A stretch of 64,000 bases of DNA from Solibacillus sp. FSL W7-1436 (lineage in GTDB: Bacteria; Bacillota; Bacilli; Bacillales_A; Planococcaceae): assembly GCF_038007305.1 (NCBI RefSeq), contig NZ_JBBOWV010000001.1, positions 2,098,501-2,162,500 on the forward strand. The letters run 5' to 3'. Shown one piece after another: positions 43,048 to 52,739 of the stretch; within the stretch, counting starts at the first letter, position 1, and each line of letters begins with the position of its first letter. A program made the translations under genes and the position numbers. The notes below the pieces were generated by a model, which worked only from the letters and a program-made list of their open reading frames with translations, was not told the DNA's origin and did not search any database.

Positions 43048-44103
43048 ATGATTTACGTGTCTTTAATCGTAGCTTTTATTGCTGCTATTATACTAACTCC
43101 GCTTGTGAAGCGATTGGCTTTTCGCCTTGGAGCTGTAGATGCCCCGAACTATCGTAAAGTGCATGCTCGCATTATGCCACGATTAGGCGGTTTAGCAATT
43201 TTTGGTGCGTTTATGATCGGGATTTTACTTTTAAAATTTGTCACGAACTTCGAAAGTGACTACTTATATGCGATTTTAATTGCCGCTACAATTATCGTAG
43301 CAACAGGTATTGTCGATGACATGCGCGAAATTTCTGCGAAGGCCAAGCTGCTTGGTCAAGTAATCGCAGCCTTTATCGTTGTATTTGTCGGCGGTATTCA
43401 AATTGATAACATTAACTTACCGTTTGGTGGGGAACTGGAATTCGGCTGGTTAGGCATTCCATTCACAATTATCTGGATTGTCGGTATTACAAACGCGATC
43501 AACTTAATTGATGGTCTTGATGGACTGGCTGCAGGTGTTTCGACAATTGCCTTAATGACATTGGCTGTAATGGCGATGATCATGGGGAACGGGATCGTTA
43601 TCGCAATGGCTGCCATTTTGGCTGCTGCAACAATCGGTTTCCTGTTTTTCAACTTCCACCCTGCGAAAATTTTCATGGGGGACACAGGTGCACTGTTTTT
43701 AGGATTTATGATCTCGGTGCTCGCACTTCTAGGATTTAAAAACGTAGCGGTTATTTCGTTCGTTATCCCGGTTATTATGCTGGGAGTTCCGATATCTGAT
43801 ACATTCTTCGCAATCGTACGTCGTTTGCGCAGCGGTAAAAAATGGTCGGATCCGGATAAATCGCATTTACATCACCGTTTATTGGATTTGGGGTTCTCGC
43901 ATCGTCAAACCGTGACGATTATTTATGCGATGGCTGCAATGTTCGGTCTCGCTGCTGTCATCTTCTCGATGGCAAAAGTATGGGGCGCAATTTTACTCAT
44001 TGCCGTTATATTAGTGGCGATTGAGCTGTTCGTAGAAATTATCGGCCTCGCCGGCAAAAACTATAAACCGTTGCTCAACCTCGTAAGAATATTTAATAAG
44101 TGA
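43048..44103 (+). CDS. tagO: Undecaprenyl-phosphate GlcNAc-1-phosphate transferase
   Basis: 351 residues with about 11 membrane segments, MraY/WecA family. Motifs: KVHARIMPRLGGLAIF, GIVDDMREISAKAKLLGQ, INLIDGLDGLAAGVS, FMGDTGALFLGFM and HLHHRLLDLGFSHRQTV, the last being the WecA/TagO His motif rather than MraY. It makes the lipid-linked GlcNAc that begins teichoic acid and secondary cell wall polymer synthesis. Position next to the LCP gene and yvyE is as in B. subtilis. Ribosome binding site AAGGAGGAGA. Monocistronic with a terminator. Confidence 0.93.
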   Translation: MIYVSLIVAFIAAIILTPLVKRLAFRLGAVDAPNYRKVHARIMPRLGGLAIFGAFMIGILLLKFVTNFESDYLYAILIAATIIVATGIVDDMREISAKAKLLGQVIAAFIVVFVGGIQIDNINLPFGGELEFGWLGIPFTIIWIVGITNAINLIDGLDGLAAGVSTIALMTLAVMAMIMGNGIVIAMAAILAAATIGFLFFNFHPAKIFMGDTGALFLGFMISVLALLGFKNVAVISFVIPVIMLGVPISDTFFAIVRRLRSGKKWSDPDKSHLHHRLLDLGFSHRQTVTIIYAMAAMFGLAAVIFSMAKVWGAILLIAVILVAIELFVEIIGLAGKNYKPLLNLVRIFNK

Positions 44104-44108
44104 AAAGA

Positions 44109-44150
44109 TCGAAACAAGTAAATGGCCTCGTGCTGTTTGCTTGTTTTTTT
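44109..44150 (+). terminator. Terminator after tagO
   Basis: ACAAGTAAA pairs with TTTGCTTGT (one G-T pair), followed by TTTTTTG. Confidence 0.75.
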
Positions 44151-44190
44151 GTTTTGGGGGATTTTTTGAGGCAGTAGTTAGTGTTGGGAT

Positions 44191-44405
44191 ATAGAAATTT
44201 TTACGCCTAATGTGGAACAGAATGAAGTGAAAGTAGAAAGTTTTGAAGCTAAAGTAGAAGTTTCTCATGGAAATGTAGAACGAATCATCTGAAAAGTAGA
44301 ACGCGCGAACTTTATTAGAATAGTCGCAGGAGAATGTAGAAAGTTTCAAGTCTAATGTGGAAATTTCTCACGAGTATGTAGAAAAGATCATCCGTAAAGT
44401 AGAAC
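44191..44405 (+). repeat. 21-bp phased repeat array, class B (GTAGAA core)
   Basis: Cores (GTAGAA, GTGGAA, ATAGAA) at 44191, 44212, 44233, 44254, 44275, 44296, 44336, 44357, 44378 and 44399, with a TTATTAGAA variant at about 44312. It lies between the convergent tagO and LCP genes, enclosed by their terminators. Confidence 0.87.
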
Positions 44406-44432
44406 TCTTCTAAAATATAATAGAAACATCAA

Positions 44433-44471
44433 ATAAAAAACCAACCCTCGCATCACTCGCGGAGGTTGGTT
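44433..44471 (-). terminator. Minus-strand terminator of the LCP gene
   Basis: On the minus strand AACCAACCTC with CGCG pairs with CGAGGGTTGGTT, followed by a T-rich run. Confidence 0.85.
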
Positions 44472-44476
44472 AAATA

Positions 44477-45526
44477 TTATTGTGTATCTGTATTCGTTCT
44501 TGTTGTATAAGCTGAATTTGATTGTGAACTTGTGCCCGAAATGTTTGTCGATTCCGGAGTAAGTCCTAAGTGACTTTTTAAAATATGGCTTGTTTCTTCA
44601 AGTGCTTCCTGATCCAGCTTGTAATAATAGACGCCTGTCGACATGTCGTCATAGCCTTCCAGCGTCAATGTATCAATACGAGGCATGCCGTCAGATAAGT
44701 AGCTGAAGAAAGATTTCATTTCCGTAAATGTCATATCTGTCTTCATATTGTTACCGACAGCTTCTAAAATATCATCGTATTTTGAGATGGATGTAAATGA
44801 TGATGCTTTTGAAGCGATCGCCTGAATGATTTCCTGCTGGCGTTTGCCGCGTTCAATGTCATTGTCCTGTTTACGTGTGCGGGCAAGAGCCAGTGCTTCA
44901 CGGCCGCCCAATGTTTGCAATCCTGGCTGCAGGTTGACAGTGTTGCGGTCGAATTCGTCTTTTTCAAGCATTGCGTAAGGTACTTCTGCTTCAATGCCGC
45001 CTAATGCATCGACAATATCGATGAAGGCATTAAAGTTAACACGTAAATAGTAGTCAATTGGGATATCAAATAATTCTTCTACAGTTTCAATTGAAGCAAG
45101 TGTGCCACCACGCGCGTGGGCATGGTTGATTTTATCGTTATATCCGATGTGAGGGATGTAAACATATGAATCACGCGGGATACTTACTAGTTTAACTGTT
45201 TTTGTTTTATTGTTTAAAGTGGCAAGCATGAGGGCATCTGTGCGGGAGTTATCTGCACCTTGTCCGCGCTTTTCACTATCATCGACACCTAAAATTAAAA
45301 TAGAAACATTGTCTTGGGCCGGCTCAACTTTTACTTCACGCTGTTCCGGGAGTTTGCGGTCCTCGATTTCTTCATATGCATTATTCGCAGCATGTTCGGC
45401 TTGCTTCGTCAAATAGACACCGTATGCTGTTGCGCAAATTACGAGCGAAAGAGTCAAAAGCATCGTAACTTTAAGAAACAATCTGAATTTCGAAGAGCCT
45501 TTCTTTTTATTTTGCCTTGTTTTCAT
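44477..45526 (-). CDS. LytR-CpsA-Psr (LCP) family wall-polymer ligase
   Basis: 349 residues. A short cytoplasmic basic segment, one membrane helix (about 18-38: LFLKVTMLLTLSLVICATAY), then the extracytoplasmic LCP domain (about 75-290). Conserved parts: VSILILGVDDSEKRGQGADNSRTDALMLATL, KLVSIPRDSYVYIP and EALALARTRKQDNDIERGKRQQ with the Arg cluster that holds the lipid phosphate. LCP enzymes attach teichoic acids or secondary wall polymer to peptidoglycan. It is placed like B. subtilis yvhJ (a TagT/U/V member) between tagO and yvyE, so it probably ligates the SLH-binding polymer or teichoic acid. Confidence 0.9.
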   Translation of the reverse strand: MKTRQNKKKGSSKFRLFLKVTMLLTLSLVICATAYGVYLTKQAEHAANNAYEEIEDRKLPEQREVKVEPAQDNVSILILGVDDSEKRGQGADNSRTDALMLATLNNKTKTVKLVSIPRDSYVYIPHIGYNDKINHAHARGGTLASIETVEELFDIPIDYYLRVNFNAFIDIVDALGGIEAEVPYAMLEKDEFDRNTVNLQPGLQTLGGREALALARTRKQDNDIERGKRQQEIIQAIASKASSFTSISKYDDILEAVGNNMKTDMTFTEMKSFFSYLSDGMPRIDTLTLEGYDDMSTGVYYYKLDQEALEETSHILKSHLGLTPESTNISGTSSQSNSAYTTRTNTDTQ

Positions 45527-45666
45527 AAAGATTCTCCTCTAGGTTAGGGATTGGTCACTATATTAAATTGGGTTTTATAGCTAGTTCGTAATCTTATCTA
45601 ATATACTACAATCTACTTTTGTCGTAAAGTAACGGTAACTCTTATATTTATGACGTATATTCGACA

Positions 45667-46302
45667 CTATTCCTTCAGAAACTCGATAAAAAGCGCATCT
45701 TCTTGTGTGACTACTGCCTGGCCATTTGTCAGTTCTGTAATCCAGTCAATAAAAGTTTGCTCTTCCTCTTTTAAAACATGTACATAAATTTCTACATTTT
45801 CAGCATACTGAATATCATAAAGAGGATAGTGGGAACCGCGTATCTCATTTTCTACTTTCCCCAACCACACATAATCAATCCCGATTTTCATTAAATAGTG
45901 CAATTTTCGCTCAACAACTTGAGCAGCGGCGATACCTTCTGTTGTTGCTTTACTGTAGGCGCGGATCAGACCGCCTCCGCCAAGCTTTATCCCGCCAAAA
46001 TAGCGAGTGACAACAACAACCGTATCTTTTAAGCCTTGTTTTTTTAGAACTTCTAACATAGGGACGCCTGCAGTGCCACTTGGTTCCCCGTCATCATTCG
46101 CCTTTTGGATCTGATCATGCTCCCCGATCATATAGCAGGAGCAGTTATGGGTTGCCGATGCATGCATCTTTTTTATTTTATCAATAAAGAGAATCGCTTC
46201 TTCTTCTGTTTCAACGCGTTCTACATAAGTTAAAAAACGCGATTTGGATATGATGATTTCAGATTCTCCGTAACCTTTTACTGTAAAGTAGTTATTTCTC
46301 AT
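45667..46302 (-). CDS. yvyE: YigZ/IMPACT-family protein (YvyE)
   Basis: 211 residues. The N-terminal UPF0029/IMPACT domain shows SRFLTYVERVETEEEA, HNCSCYMIG, NDDGEPSGTAGVPMLEVL and the VVVTRYFGGIKLGGGGLIRAY signature. A ferredoxin-like C-terminal domain follows. The biochemical role is unsettled; relatives have been linked to translation-related or proline dipeptidase activity. Same position as B. subtilis yvyE, divergent from degS. Start codon preceded by AAGGAGA. Confidence 0.9.
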   Translation of the reverse strand: MRNNYFTVKGYGESEIIISKSRFLTYVERVETEEEAILFIDKIKKMHASATHNCSCYMIGEHDQIQKANDDGEPSGTAGVPMLEVLKKQGLKDTVVVVTRYFGGIKLGGGGLIRAYSKATTEGIAAAQVVERKLHYLMKIGIDYVWLGKVENEIRGSHYPLYDIQYAENVEIYVHVLKEEEQTFIDWITELTNGQAVVTQEDALFIEFLKE

Positions 46303-46463
46303 TATCTATTCTCCTTAATATTACAATTTGATTTCAAATTTGTGGTTATAATTTAACTTAAAAAATGATTTGCTCATGATATAATATGTATGTACTATAT
46401 TAGTAGGTTACAAAGTAAAAAGATAGAGTAGTTCGCATTCTGACTAAGTAAGGTGGGGAAAAA

Positions 46464-47627
46464 GTGCTAGAAAACAATCAAATAGACATCGCCTCGCTTG
46501 ATGTAATATTTAATCGGATGTTGGAAACTATTACAAGTTCGAAAGATGATGTATTTATTATAAGCGAACAAAGCCGCAGAAACTTTGAAGAGATGCAACA
46601 AGAGCTGGAAGTGGTGCGTCATGAAATTAAGATTATAATAGATGAAAGTGATAACTTGGAAAAGTTGCTTCAATTATCTAGACAGCGATTAGTCGTTGTA
46701 AGTAAAAGTTTCAATAATCATTCAGAAGAGCAAATACGTGCTGCTTATGAAAATACAAGTAATTTACAACTAAAGGTCTCCCTTTGCCGGGAGCGTGAAA
46801 AGCAGCTAAGAGATAAGCGTGACGATTTGGAAAGACGCCTGCGCACACTTTATGATACGATTGAAAGAGCGGATCATATCGTGAACCAAGTGAATGTTGT
46901 TATTAACTTTTTGACTACCGATCTTAAAAATGTCGGGGCAGCACTTGAACAGGCGAAGATCAAACAGGATTTTGGCATACGTATTATCGCAGCCCAGGAA
47001 GAAGAACGCAAGCGTTTATCGCGCGAAATTCATGATGGGCCTGCACAAATGATGGCGAATGTGCTGATGCGTTCGAATTTAATTGACCGCACTTTCCGGG
47101 AAAAAGGAGCCGACGCCGCTTTAAAAGAAATTCATGACTTGAAAATAAGCGTCCGCAACGCCTTATCCGAAGTACGCCGCATTATTTACGATTTACGTCC
47201 AATGGCACTCGATGACCTTGGTATTGATCCGACATTGAAAAAGTACTTATCTACAATTATGGAATACAATCCAGGTGTTGAGATTCAGTTCCTTTCATAT
47301 AATAACGAGCGCAGAATCCCTTCAGATTATGAAGTGGCCGTTTTCCGTTTAGTGCAGGAAAGTGTAAACAATGCATTGAAACACGGAAAACCAAATCTGA
47401 TAATTGTTAAACTTGAGTGGTTATGTGACGAAATTAATGTTGTGGTAAAAGATAATGGGGTTGGATTTGATACGGAAAGTGTTCGTGAAGGATCTTTCGG
47501 TATTATAGGGATGAGAGAAAGAATCGAACTGCTGAAAGGTTCTTTGAAAATTAGCAGCAGCATCGGTAAAGGAACAACGATTTTAATGAAAATTCCATTG
47601 CCGGTAAAAGATGACGAGATAAGATAG
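46464..47627 (+). CDS. degS: Two-component sensor kinase DegS
   Basis: 387 residues from a GTG start with AAGGTGGGG upstream. Cytoplasmic: no membrane segment. The N-terminal half (about 1-175) is a long coiled-coil sensor domain. The HisKA_3 box has the phospho-accepting His in [17 protein letters not shown]. The ATPase domain follows ([39 protein letters not shown]). It phosphorylates and dephosphorylates DegU and so sets motility, competence and exoenzyme output. It lies 22 bases before degU as an operon. Confidence 0.95.
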   Translation: MLENNQIDIASLDVIFNRMLETITSSKDDVFIISEQSRRNFEEMQQELEVVRHEIKIIIDESDNLEKLLQLSRQRLVVVSKSFNNHSEEQIRAAYENTSNLQLKVSLCREREKQLRDKRDDLERRLRTLYDTIERADHIVNQVNVVINFLTTDLKNVGAALEQAKIKQDFGIRIIAAQEEERKRLSREIHDGPAQMMANVLMRSNLIDRTFREKGADAALKEIHDLKISVRNALSEVRRIIYDLRPMALDDLGIDPTLKKYLSTIMEYNPGVEIQFLSYNNERRIPSDYEVAVFRLVQESVNNALKHGKPNLIIVKLEWLCDEINVVVKDNGVGFDTESVREGSFGIIGMRERIELLKGSLKISSSIGKGTTILMKIPLPVKDDEIR

Positions 47628-47649
47628 CAGAATTCCAGGGGGTTTCGAA

Positions 47650-48324
47650 ATGACGAAAATTATTATTGTAGATGATCACCAATTATTCCGTGAAGGGGTA
47701 AAACGTATTTTAGATTTTGAAGACACATTCGAGGTTGTTGCTGAAGGTGATGACGGCACAGATATCGTAAACTTATATGAACAAAACGAACCGGATGTTG
47801 TATTGATGGATATTAATATGCCGGGCAGAAACGGTGTAGAGGCGACAGCTGATTTGATCGCTGTATATCCGGACGCGAAAGTAATGGTTTTATCGATTCA
47901 TGATGACGAATCATATGTAACACACGCATTAAAATCAGGTGCACTTGGCTATATGCTGAAAGAAATGGATGCCGATGAAATCGTTGAAGCAATCAAAGTT
48001 GTTTCCAACGGTGGCTCTTACCTGCACCCGAAAGTAACAAAAAATCTGGTTGCGGAATTCCGTCGTCTATCAGAGCACGAAAACAAAGGTAATTTCCATC
48101 AAACAGAAATTCGCCGTCCATTCCACTTATTAACGAAGCGTGAATGCGAAGTGCTTCAATTATTAACAGATGGCCAATCAAACCGTACAATCGGCGAGAC
48201 ATTATTCATCTCGGAAAAAACGGTTAAAAACCATGTATCAAGTATTTTACAGAAAATGAATGTTAATGACCGTACTCAAGCAGTTGTAACAGCAATCAAA
48301 AACGGCTGGGTAGAAGTACGTTAA
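47650..48324 (+). CDS. degU: Two-component response regulator DegU
   Basis: 224 residues: a receiver domain (about 1-120) with the acidic pair in [10 protein letters not shown], phospho-acceptor Asp in [13 protein letters not shown] and Lys in [11 protein letters not shown], then a LuxR-type helix-turn-helix ([40 protein letters not shown]). In B. subtilis DegU controls degradative enzymes, flagellar genes and competence, and here it sits directly upstream of degV, comF and the flagellar cluster. Ribosome binding site GGGGG before the ATG; terminator follows. Confidence 0.96.
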   Translation: MTKIIIVDDHQLFREGVKRILDFEDTFEVVAEGDDGTDIVNLYEQNEPDVVLMDINMPGRNGVEATADLIAVYPDAKVMVLSIHDDESYVTHALKSGALGYMLKEMDADEIVEAIKVVSNGGSYLHPKVTKNLVAEFRRLSEHENKGNFHQTEIRRPFHLLTKRECEVLQLLTDGQSNRTIGETLFISEKTVKNHVSSILQKMNVNDRTQAVVTAIKNGWVEVR

Positions 48325-48338
48325 TTACATATTAAACG

Positions 48339-48376
48339 TTAAAACAAGGATTCGATTTTTGTCTCCTTGTTTTTAT
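48339..48376 (+). terminator. Terminator of degSU
   Basis: AACAAGGA pairs with TCCTTGTT around a loop, then a T-rich run. Confidence 0.8.
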
Positions 48377-48625
48377 TTTTGCATATTATTACCGATTAAT
48401 AAATAGATTTTACGGCCTAATCTATGAAACATCTGTGAACAAGTTTCGTCCTAATGTTTTGAAGGCGATAGCAAATAGTTCGGACACTGAATTTTTACGT
48501 TGATTTAAAAATTATCGGTCTTCAATAATATTCGTATAAGAAAAAACATCATCTCATGCAATTTTGTACAAGATGGGTTTTTCCAATATTGTGTGCTAAA
48601 ATGTTTTGCGGGAGGTTGTAAAATT

Positions 48626-49141
48626 ATGAAAAAATGGTTGGTAGCTGTACTTGCGGTCTTTGTACTGGCAGCTTGCGGGAATGAACAAGAAGCTTCACCT
48701 GAAAATCTGCAGAAAACGATCGACGAAGGTACTGTAGGCTTTGAAATGATGGGGGATTCAGTTCAGGAAGAGGCGGATGTCCCGGAGGAAGAAAAAAATA
48801 ATATTATATCTGCTTTCAATGAATATATTGCAGCCTTTAATGAAAAAGATTTAGAACGTTATAAAAATATAATTTCAAAAAATGCGACAGGTTTTAATTA
48901 TGATGAAGATATCGAAGCGGTTTCCGACGTGTTTAATCAATATGATGTGAAACGTACGGCCGAAGATATTACGATTGTAAAATACAGCGGCGATGAAGCG
49001 CAGGTATTTTCAAATTTAAAGACTGAAACGAAAGAAATCGATACAGGTGCAGAACTGTCCGGTGTCGGCCGCCAAGTAACGGTGTTGAAAAAGGAAGACG
49101 GTTGGAAAGTTTCGAGCATCTATTATATCGGCAGTGAATAA
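48626..49141 (+). CDS. Small lipoprotein with NTF2-like C-terminal region
   Basis: 171 residues. The ATG at 48626 is chosen because GGGAGG precedes it and the lipoprotein signal begins there: VAVLAVFVLAACGNEQ has a clear lipobox (LAAC), so the mature protein is lipid-anchored outside the membrane. The rest, about 60-171, resembles a cone-shaped NTF2-like domain (FNEYIAAFNEKDLERYKNII, GVGRQVTVLKKEDGWKVSSIYYIG). Ligand unknown. It is absent from the B. subtilis order and interrupts it between degU and degV. The upstream gap (48377-48625) shows no clear element beyond AT-rich sequence. Confidence 0.75.
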   Translation: MKKWLVAVLAVFVLAACGNEQEASPENLQKTIDEGTVGFEMMGDSVQEEADVPEEEKNNIISAFNEYIAAFNEKDLERYKNIISKNATGFNYDEDIEAVSDVFNQYDVKRTAEDITIVKYSGDEAQVFSNLKTETKEIDTGAELSGVGRQVTVLKKEDGWKVSSIYYIGSE

Positions 49142-49165
49142 AAACCGATCTTCTATAATATATAG

Positions 49166-49206
49166 TAAAAACATCTTGCGCGAATGGATGCCAAGATGTT
49201 TTTTTC
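49166..49206 (+). terminator. Terminator after the lipoprotein gene
   Basis: AAACATCTTG pairs with CAAGATGTTT, followed by T run. Confidence 0.88.
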
Positions 49207-49317
49207 ATATAGTGAAGTAGGTTTTAAAGGGTGGAGTTCCCTATAAGAAAGACAAATTACCGTTCACAATTATAGTGAGTTCATGTAAACTAGTGAACAT
49301 AGGAGAGTGGGAGAGCG

Positions 49318-50160
49318 ATGAAAACAGCAATTGTTACAGACAGTACAGCCTATTTAACACTTGAAGAACGAAATTCGTACAATGTCCATATGATTCCTCT
49401 AAGTGTAAACATTGAAGGAACATTTTACGATGAAGAAATCGATATTACAGCTTCAGAATTTTACGACCGTGTGCGCGGTGCTGCGGAGTTTCCGAAAACA
49501 ACGCAACCATCTGTCGGAAAATTTGTCGAGCTTTATGAAACATTAGGAAAAAATTATGAAGAAATTGTAACGATACACTTATCAAGCGGAATCAGCGGAA
49601 CTTTCCAAGGTGCCGTGCAAGCGGGTGCAATGGTGGAAGGTGTGAACGTTCACGCATTTGATTCGGAAGTTGCCGCCTACCTTCAAGGCTTCTATGTAAA
49701 GGAAGCTGCTAAACTAGCGTCGGAAGGCGCATCGGGCGAGCAGATTATGACACATTTGAATGATTTGAAAGATTCAATGGATGATTACATTATTGTCGAC
49801 GACCTGCAGCATCTGCAGCGCGGCGGTCGTTTATCTGCAGCAGCGGCATTGATCGGCGGTTTGCTTCAGGTAAAGCCGATTTTAACATTCCAGAACAAAG
49901 TCATCGTGCCATTCGAAAAAATCCGCACGCGCAAAAAAGCACTACGCCGAGTGGAAGAGCAATTAGCATCAGCAGTCGAAAAGCACGGCGCTCTTCAAGC
50001 AACAGTGATTCACGCCAACTGTGAAGACGAAGCGCGCGAATGGATGAAGTCTCTGGAAGCGGCTTACCCAACAGTCGATTTCACATTAAGCTACTTCGGT
50101 CCGGTAATCGGCACACACCTAGGTGAAGGTGCAATGGCAATCGGGTGGATTAAGAAATAA
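49318..50160 (+). CDS. DegV-family fatty-acid-binding protein (YviA-like)
   Basis: 280 residues. The N-terminal part begins KTAIVTDSTAYLTLEE, with TTQPSVGKFVELYETL and IHLSSGISGTFQGA forming the lipid carboxylate pocket; the C-terminal part has DDLQHLQRGGRLSAAAALIGGLLQVKPIL and ends FGPVIGTHLGEGAMAIGW. DegV proteins bind long-chain fatty acids and, in Firmicutes, can serve the FakA/FakB fatty-acid kinase. Position matches B. subtilis yviA between degU and comFA. Ribosome binding site AGGAGAG. Monocistronic. Confidence 0.93.
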   Translation: MKTAIVTDSTAYLTLEERNSYNVHMIPLSVNIEGTFYDEEIDITASEFYDRVRGAAEFPKTTQPSVGKFVELYETLGKNYEEIVTIHLSSGISGTFQGAVQAGAMVEGVNVHAFDSEVAAYLQGFYVKEAAKLASEGASGEQIMTHLNDLKDSMDDYIIVDDLQHLQRGGRLSAAAALIGGLLQVKPILTFQNKVIVPFEKIRTRKKALRRVEEQLASAVEKHGALQATVIHANCEDEAREWMKSLEAAYPTVDFTLSYFGPVIGTHLGEGAMAIGWIKK

Positions 50161-50171
50161 TTTTGTTTTAG

Positions 50172-50214
50172 GCTTAACAGTCACTACTTCTTAGGGAGAG
50201 TGGCTGTTTTTTGA
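50172..50214 (+). terminator. Terminator after degV
   Basis: AACAGTCACT pairs with AGTGGCTGTT (one G-T pair), then T run. Confidence 0.85.
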
Positions 50215-50239
50215 TTTGTAGTGGGGGTGGCGAGGGATA

Positions 50240-50560
50240 GTAGAAGTTTGTGGGGGAAAAGTAGAACACACGGCGTGGAAAGTGGAAAGTTTTCAGTTGA
50301 AAGTGGAACGTGAACGGAGAGAAGTAGAAGCGGTTGACGGTATTAGAAGTTAGCGGGAGGAAAGTAGAAAGTTATTCAGGGGAAGTGGAAAGTTTTGAGT
50401 CGAAAGTAGAAGTAATTCTTGGTATTAGAAGTTAGTAGGCGGAAAGTAGAAAATTCGCCACAGAAAGTAGACAGTTTTAAGGTGAAAATGGAACGTAACA
50501 GGGGGAAGTAGAAATTTTAGAGTGAAAAGTAGAAAGTTTTTTAAATAATGTGGAAAGTAG
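50240..50560 (+). repeat. 21-bp phased repeat array, class B (GTAGAA/GTGGAA core)
   Basis: Cores at 50240, 50261, 50282, 50303, 50324, 50364, 50385, 50406, 50446, 50467, 50488, 50508, 50529 and 50550. Where a GTAGAA unit seems missing, a TATTAGAA unit is present (about 50342 and 50423). This mixing links class B to class A. It fills the gap between degV and comFA. Confidence 0.88.
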
Positions 50561-50630
50561 AAATTTTTAAGCAGCCACTCATTGGCTCAATATCGAGTAC
50601 CATCAAAAATCAAATAAAGGAGCGGAAATT

Positions 50631-52073
50631 ATGTCAATAACCTCAATGAAAAAACGCTATCGGCTTCTCAAATCTTTCAATATCTCAAGCAAATCTCCAT
50701 TCCATATCAGTTACTCCGGTCTGATCCCGGAGCCTTCAATCGTAAATTTCTTCACCGGACGAATATGGTCGCGCAACCACACGCCATTTCCTCAGCAAAA
50801 AATCGACACCTATATCAAACATGGCTATTTTGAAACGGTCCCCGCTGTCACTACAAAACCTAAACTGATTTGCCGTCGTTGTCTCAATGAACAGTCATAT
50901 AAATTCGTTTCCTTTCATTGTGCGAAGTGTCAAAAAACCTGTCACTATTGCCGGCACTGTATTACGATGGGGCGAATGTGCAGCTGTGATGAGCTAATTC
51001 TCTGGAAGGGAACGAAACCCCTGATACAGAAACCGCGAGTTCAGTTTACATGGTCCGGCAACCTGACCCCTCACCAGAAAAAAGCAGCGGATGAACTAGC
51101 AGAAAGTATTTCACAAAACAAAAACCATCTATTGGAAGCGGTGTGTGGTGCCGGAAAAACAGAGATTCTTTTTGCTGCAATCTACAATTCCCTAAAAGCA
51201 GGTAAAAGAGTTTGTGTGGCAACACCAAGAACGGATGTCGTATTGGAATTATACCCGCGTTTTCAGCAAGTGTTCCAAAGGATTACGATTCATGCACTTT
51301 ACGGCGGCGCAGAAATTAACAATCAGTTCGCACAGCTTGTACTGGCAACGACACACCAGCTGTACCGGTTCGAACATGCCTTTGATGTTATGATAGTCGA
51401 TGAAGCGGATGCCTTTCCGTATACTTATGACGAGGTATTGCAGCGTGCAGTACTGAAAGCGAAAAAACCCGATGCCCCAATTGCATTCGTTACAGCCACT
51501 CCGTCGAACAAATTGCTAAAGCAGCGAAACGCAGAAAACTGGGGTTATTCATTTATTCCGAGAAGATTTCATGGCCATGTTTTACCTGTCCCAAGATTCC
51601 AGTCGCTATGGAGTTACGAAAAAGTATTTCAGAAAAATAAAATTCCCCAAAAGCTCCAAGCCTGGCTCTACGAAAGACTTCAACAAAACGAACCATTTCT
51701 CATCTTCTTCCCGACAATCGAACTAATGGAACAAGCAACACCGCTGTTTCAAAAAATAGAATCTACTATTGACAGTGTCCATTCCGAAGACACGGATCGA
51801 AAAGGAAAGGTCCTGGAATTGCGCAATGAACAACGAAAAGGCTTACTGACGACGACTATTCTAGAGCGCGGAATCACAATCAAAAATATCCAGGTAGCCG
51901 TAGTCGGTGCGGAAAATCCTGTTTTCACATCGAGTGCGCTTATTCAAATTAGCGGAAGAGTCGGGCGGAATATACAGTACCCTACTGGTGATATCGTATT
52001 TTTCCACCATGGCATCACGATGGAAATGGACAGGGCCCGCAATAAAATATTGGAGATGAACCGCCATGAATAA
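50631..52073 (+). CDS. comFA: Late competence helicase ComFA
   Basis: 480 residues. A four-Cys zinc module occupies about 82-125 (CRRCLNEQ, CAKCQKTCHYCRHC, CSC). The SF2 helicase core follows: Walker A LLEAVCGAGKTEILF, ATTHQLYRF, DEAD-like MIVDEADAFPY, FVTATPS, and the second domain FLIFFPTIELMEQA and QISGRVGRN. ComFA is a membrane-associated motor helping pull transforming single-stranded DNA through ComEC. AAAGGAG precedes the ATG. It overlaps comFC by eight bases. Confidence 0.95.
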   Translation: MSITSMKKRYRLLKSFNISSKSPFHISYSGLIPEPSIVNFFTGRIWSRNHTPFPQQKIDTYIKHGYFETVPAVTTKPKLICRRCLNEQSYKFVSFHCAKCQKTCHYCRHCITMGRMCSCDELILWKGTKPLIQKPRVQFTWSGNLTPHQKKAADELAESISQNKNHLLEAVCGAGKTEILFAAIYNSLKAGKRVCVATPRTDVVLELYPRFQQVFQRITIHALYGGAEINNQFAQLVLATTHQLYRFEHAFDVMIVDEADAFPYTYDEVLQRAVLKAKKPDAPIAFVTATPSNKLLKQRNAENWGYSFIPRRFHGHVLPVPRFQSLWSYEKVFQKNKIPQKLQAWLYERLQQNEPFLIFFPTIELMEQATPLFQKIESTIDSVHSEDTDRKGKVLELRNEQRKGLLTTTILERGITIKNIQVAVVGAENPVFTSSALIQISGRVGRNIQYPTGDIVFFHHGITMEMDRARNKILEMNRHE

Positions 52074-52671
52074 GCCGGTCCAGAATTGTCTCTTATGTGA
52101 TCGCGAACTCCACCAAAACATTGGCTGGAAAGAACTGCTCCTAAAAACATTGCCTCAAACCATTTGTACACGTTGTGAACAACGCTTTCAACGAATCGAG
52201 CAGCAACAGAAAGAAGGAGTTGTATCTTTATTCCACTATAATGAAGCGATGAAAGATTATTTACACCGCTACAAGTTTCTGCACGACATTCTCCTTGCGA
52301 AAGTATTCAATAAAGTCATCCATGAACACCTCAAGGATGATACCCGCCTCATTGTCCCGATTCCGATGCATCCCGAAAACCTGAAATTAAGAACGTTTGC
52401 GCATATCGATGAATTACTGAAAGCGGCAAATATCCCGTTTGCCCACCATTTAACAAAGCTTTCGAATGAACAGCAATCCCTTAAAACAAGAGAAGAACGT
52501 CTAAAAACCCCGCAACTGTTCGAAGTCATCAACCCAAATGCAATAAAAGATAAAAATTTGCTTATAGTTGACGATATTTATACTACAGGGACAACATTAA
52601 ACCATGCGAAAAAGGCGCTGCTTGAAGCCGGCGCAAAAACAGTGGACGGATTTACATTAATCCATGGGTAA
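52066..52671 (+). CDS. comFC: Competence phosphoribosyltransferase-like protein ComFC
   Basis: 201 residues. A short N-terminal zinc-like segment (CLLCDRELHQN, CTRCEQRF) precedes a phosphoribosyltransferase fold; the PRPP loop is LLIVDDIYTTGTTLNHAKKAL. ComFC (also called ComF/GntX family) is needed for transformation and partners ComFA and DprA in studied Firmicutes. The start lies inside the end of comFA, so translation is coupled. comFB is absent, as in many Bacillales outside B. subtilis. Confidence 0.94.
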   Translation: MNKPVQNCLLCDRELHQNIGWKELLLKTLPQTICTRCEQRFQRIEQQQKEGVVSLFHYNEAMKDYLHRYKFLHDILLAKVFNKVIHEHLKDDTRLIVPIPMHPENLKLRTFAHIDELLKAANIPFAHHLTKLSNEQQSLKTREERLKTPQLFEVINPNAIKDKNLLIVDDIYTTGTTLNHAKKALLEAGAKTVDGFTLIHG

Positions 52672-52739
52672 AAATAGAACCTACTATTTAATAAAAATTA
52701 TTAAAGCATTTTAAAGTGAACGATTGAGGAGGGCTCAAA

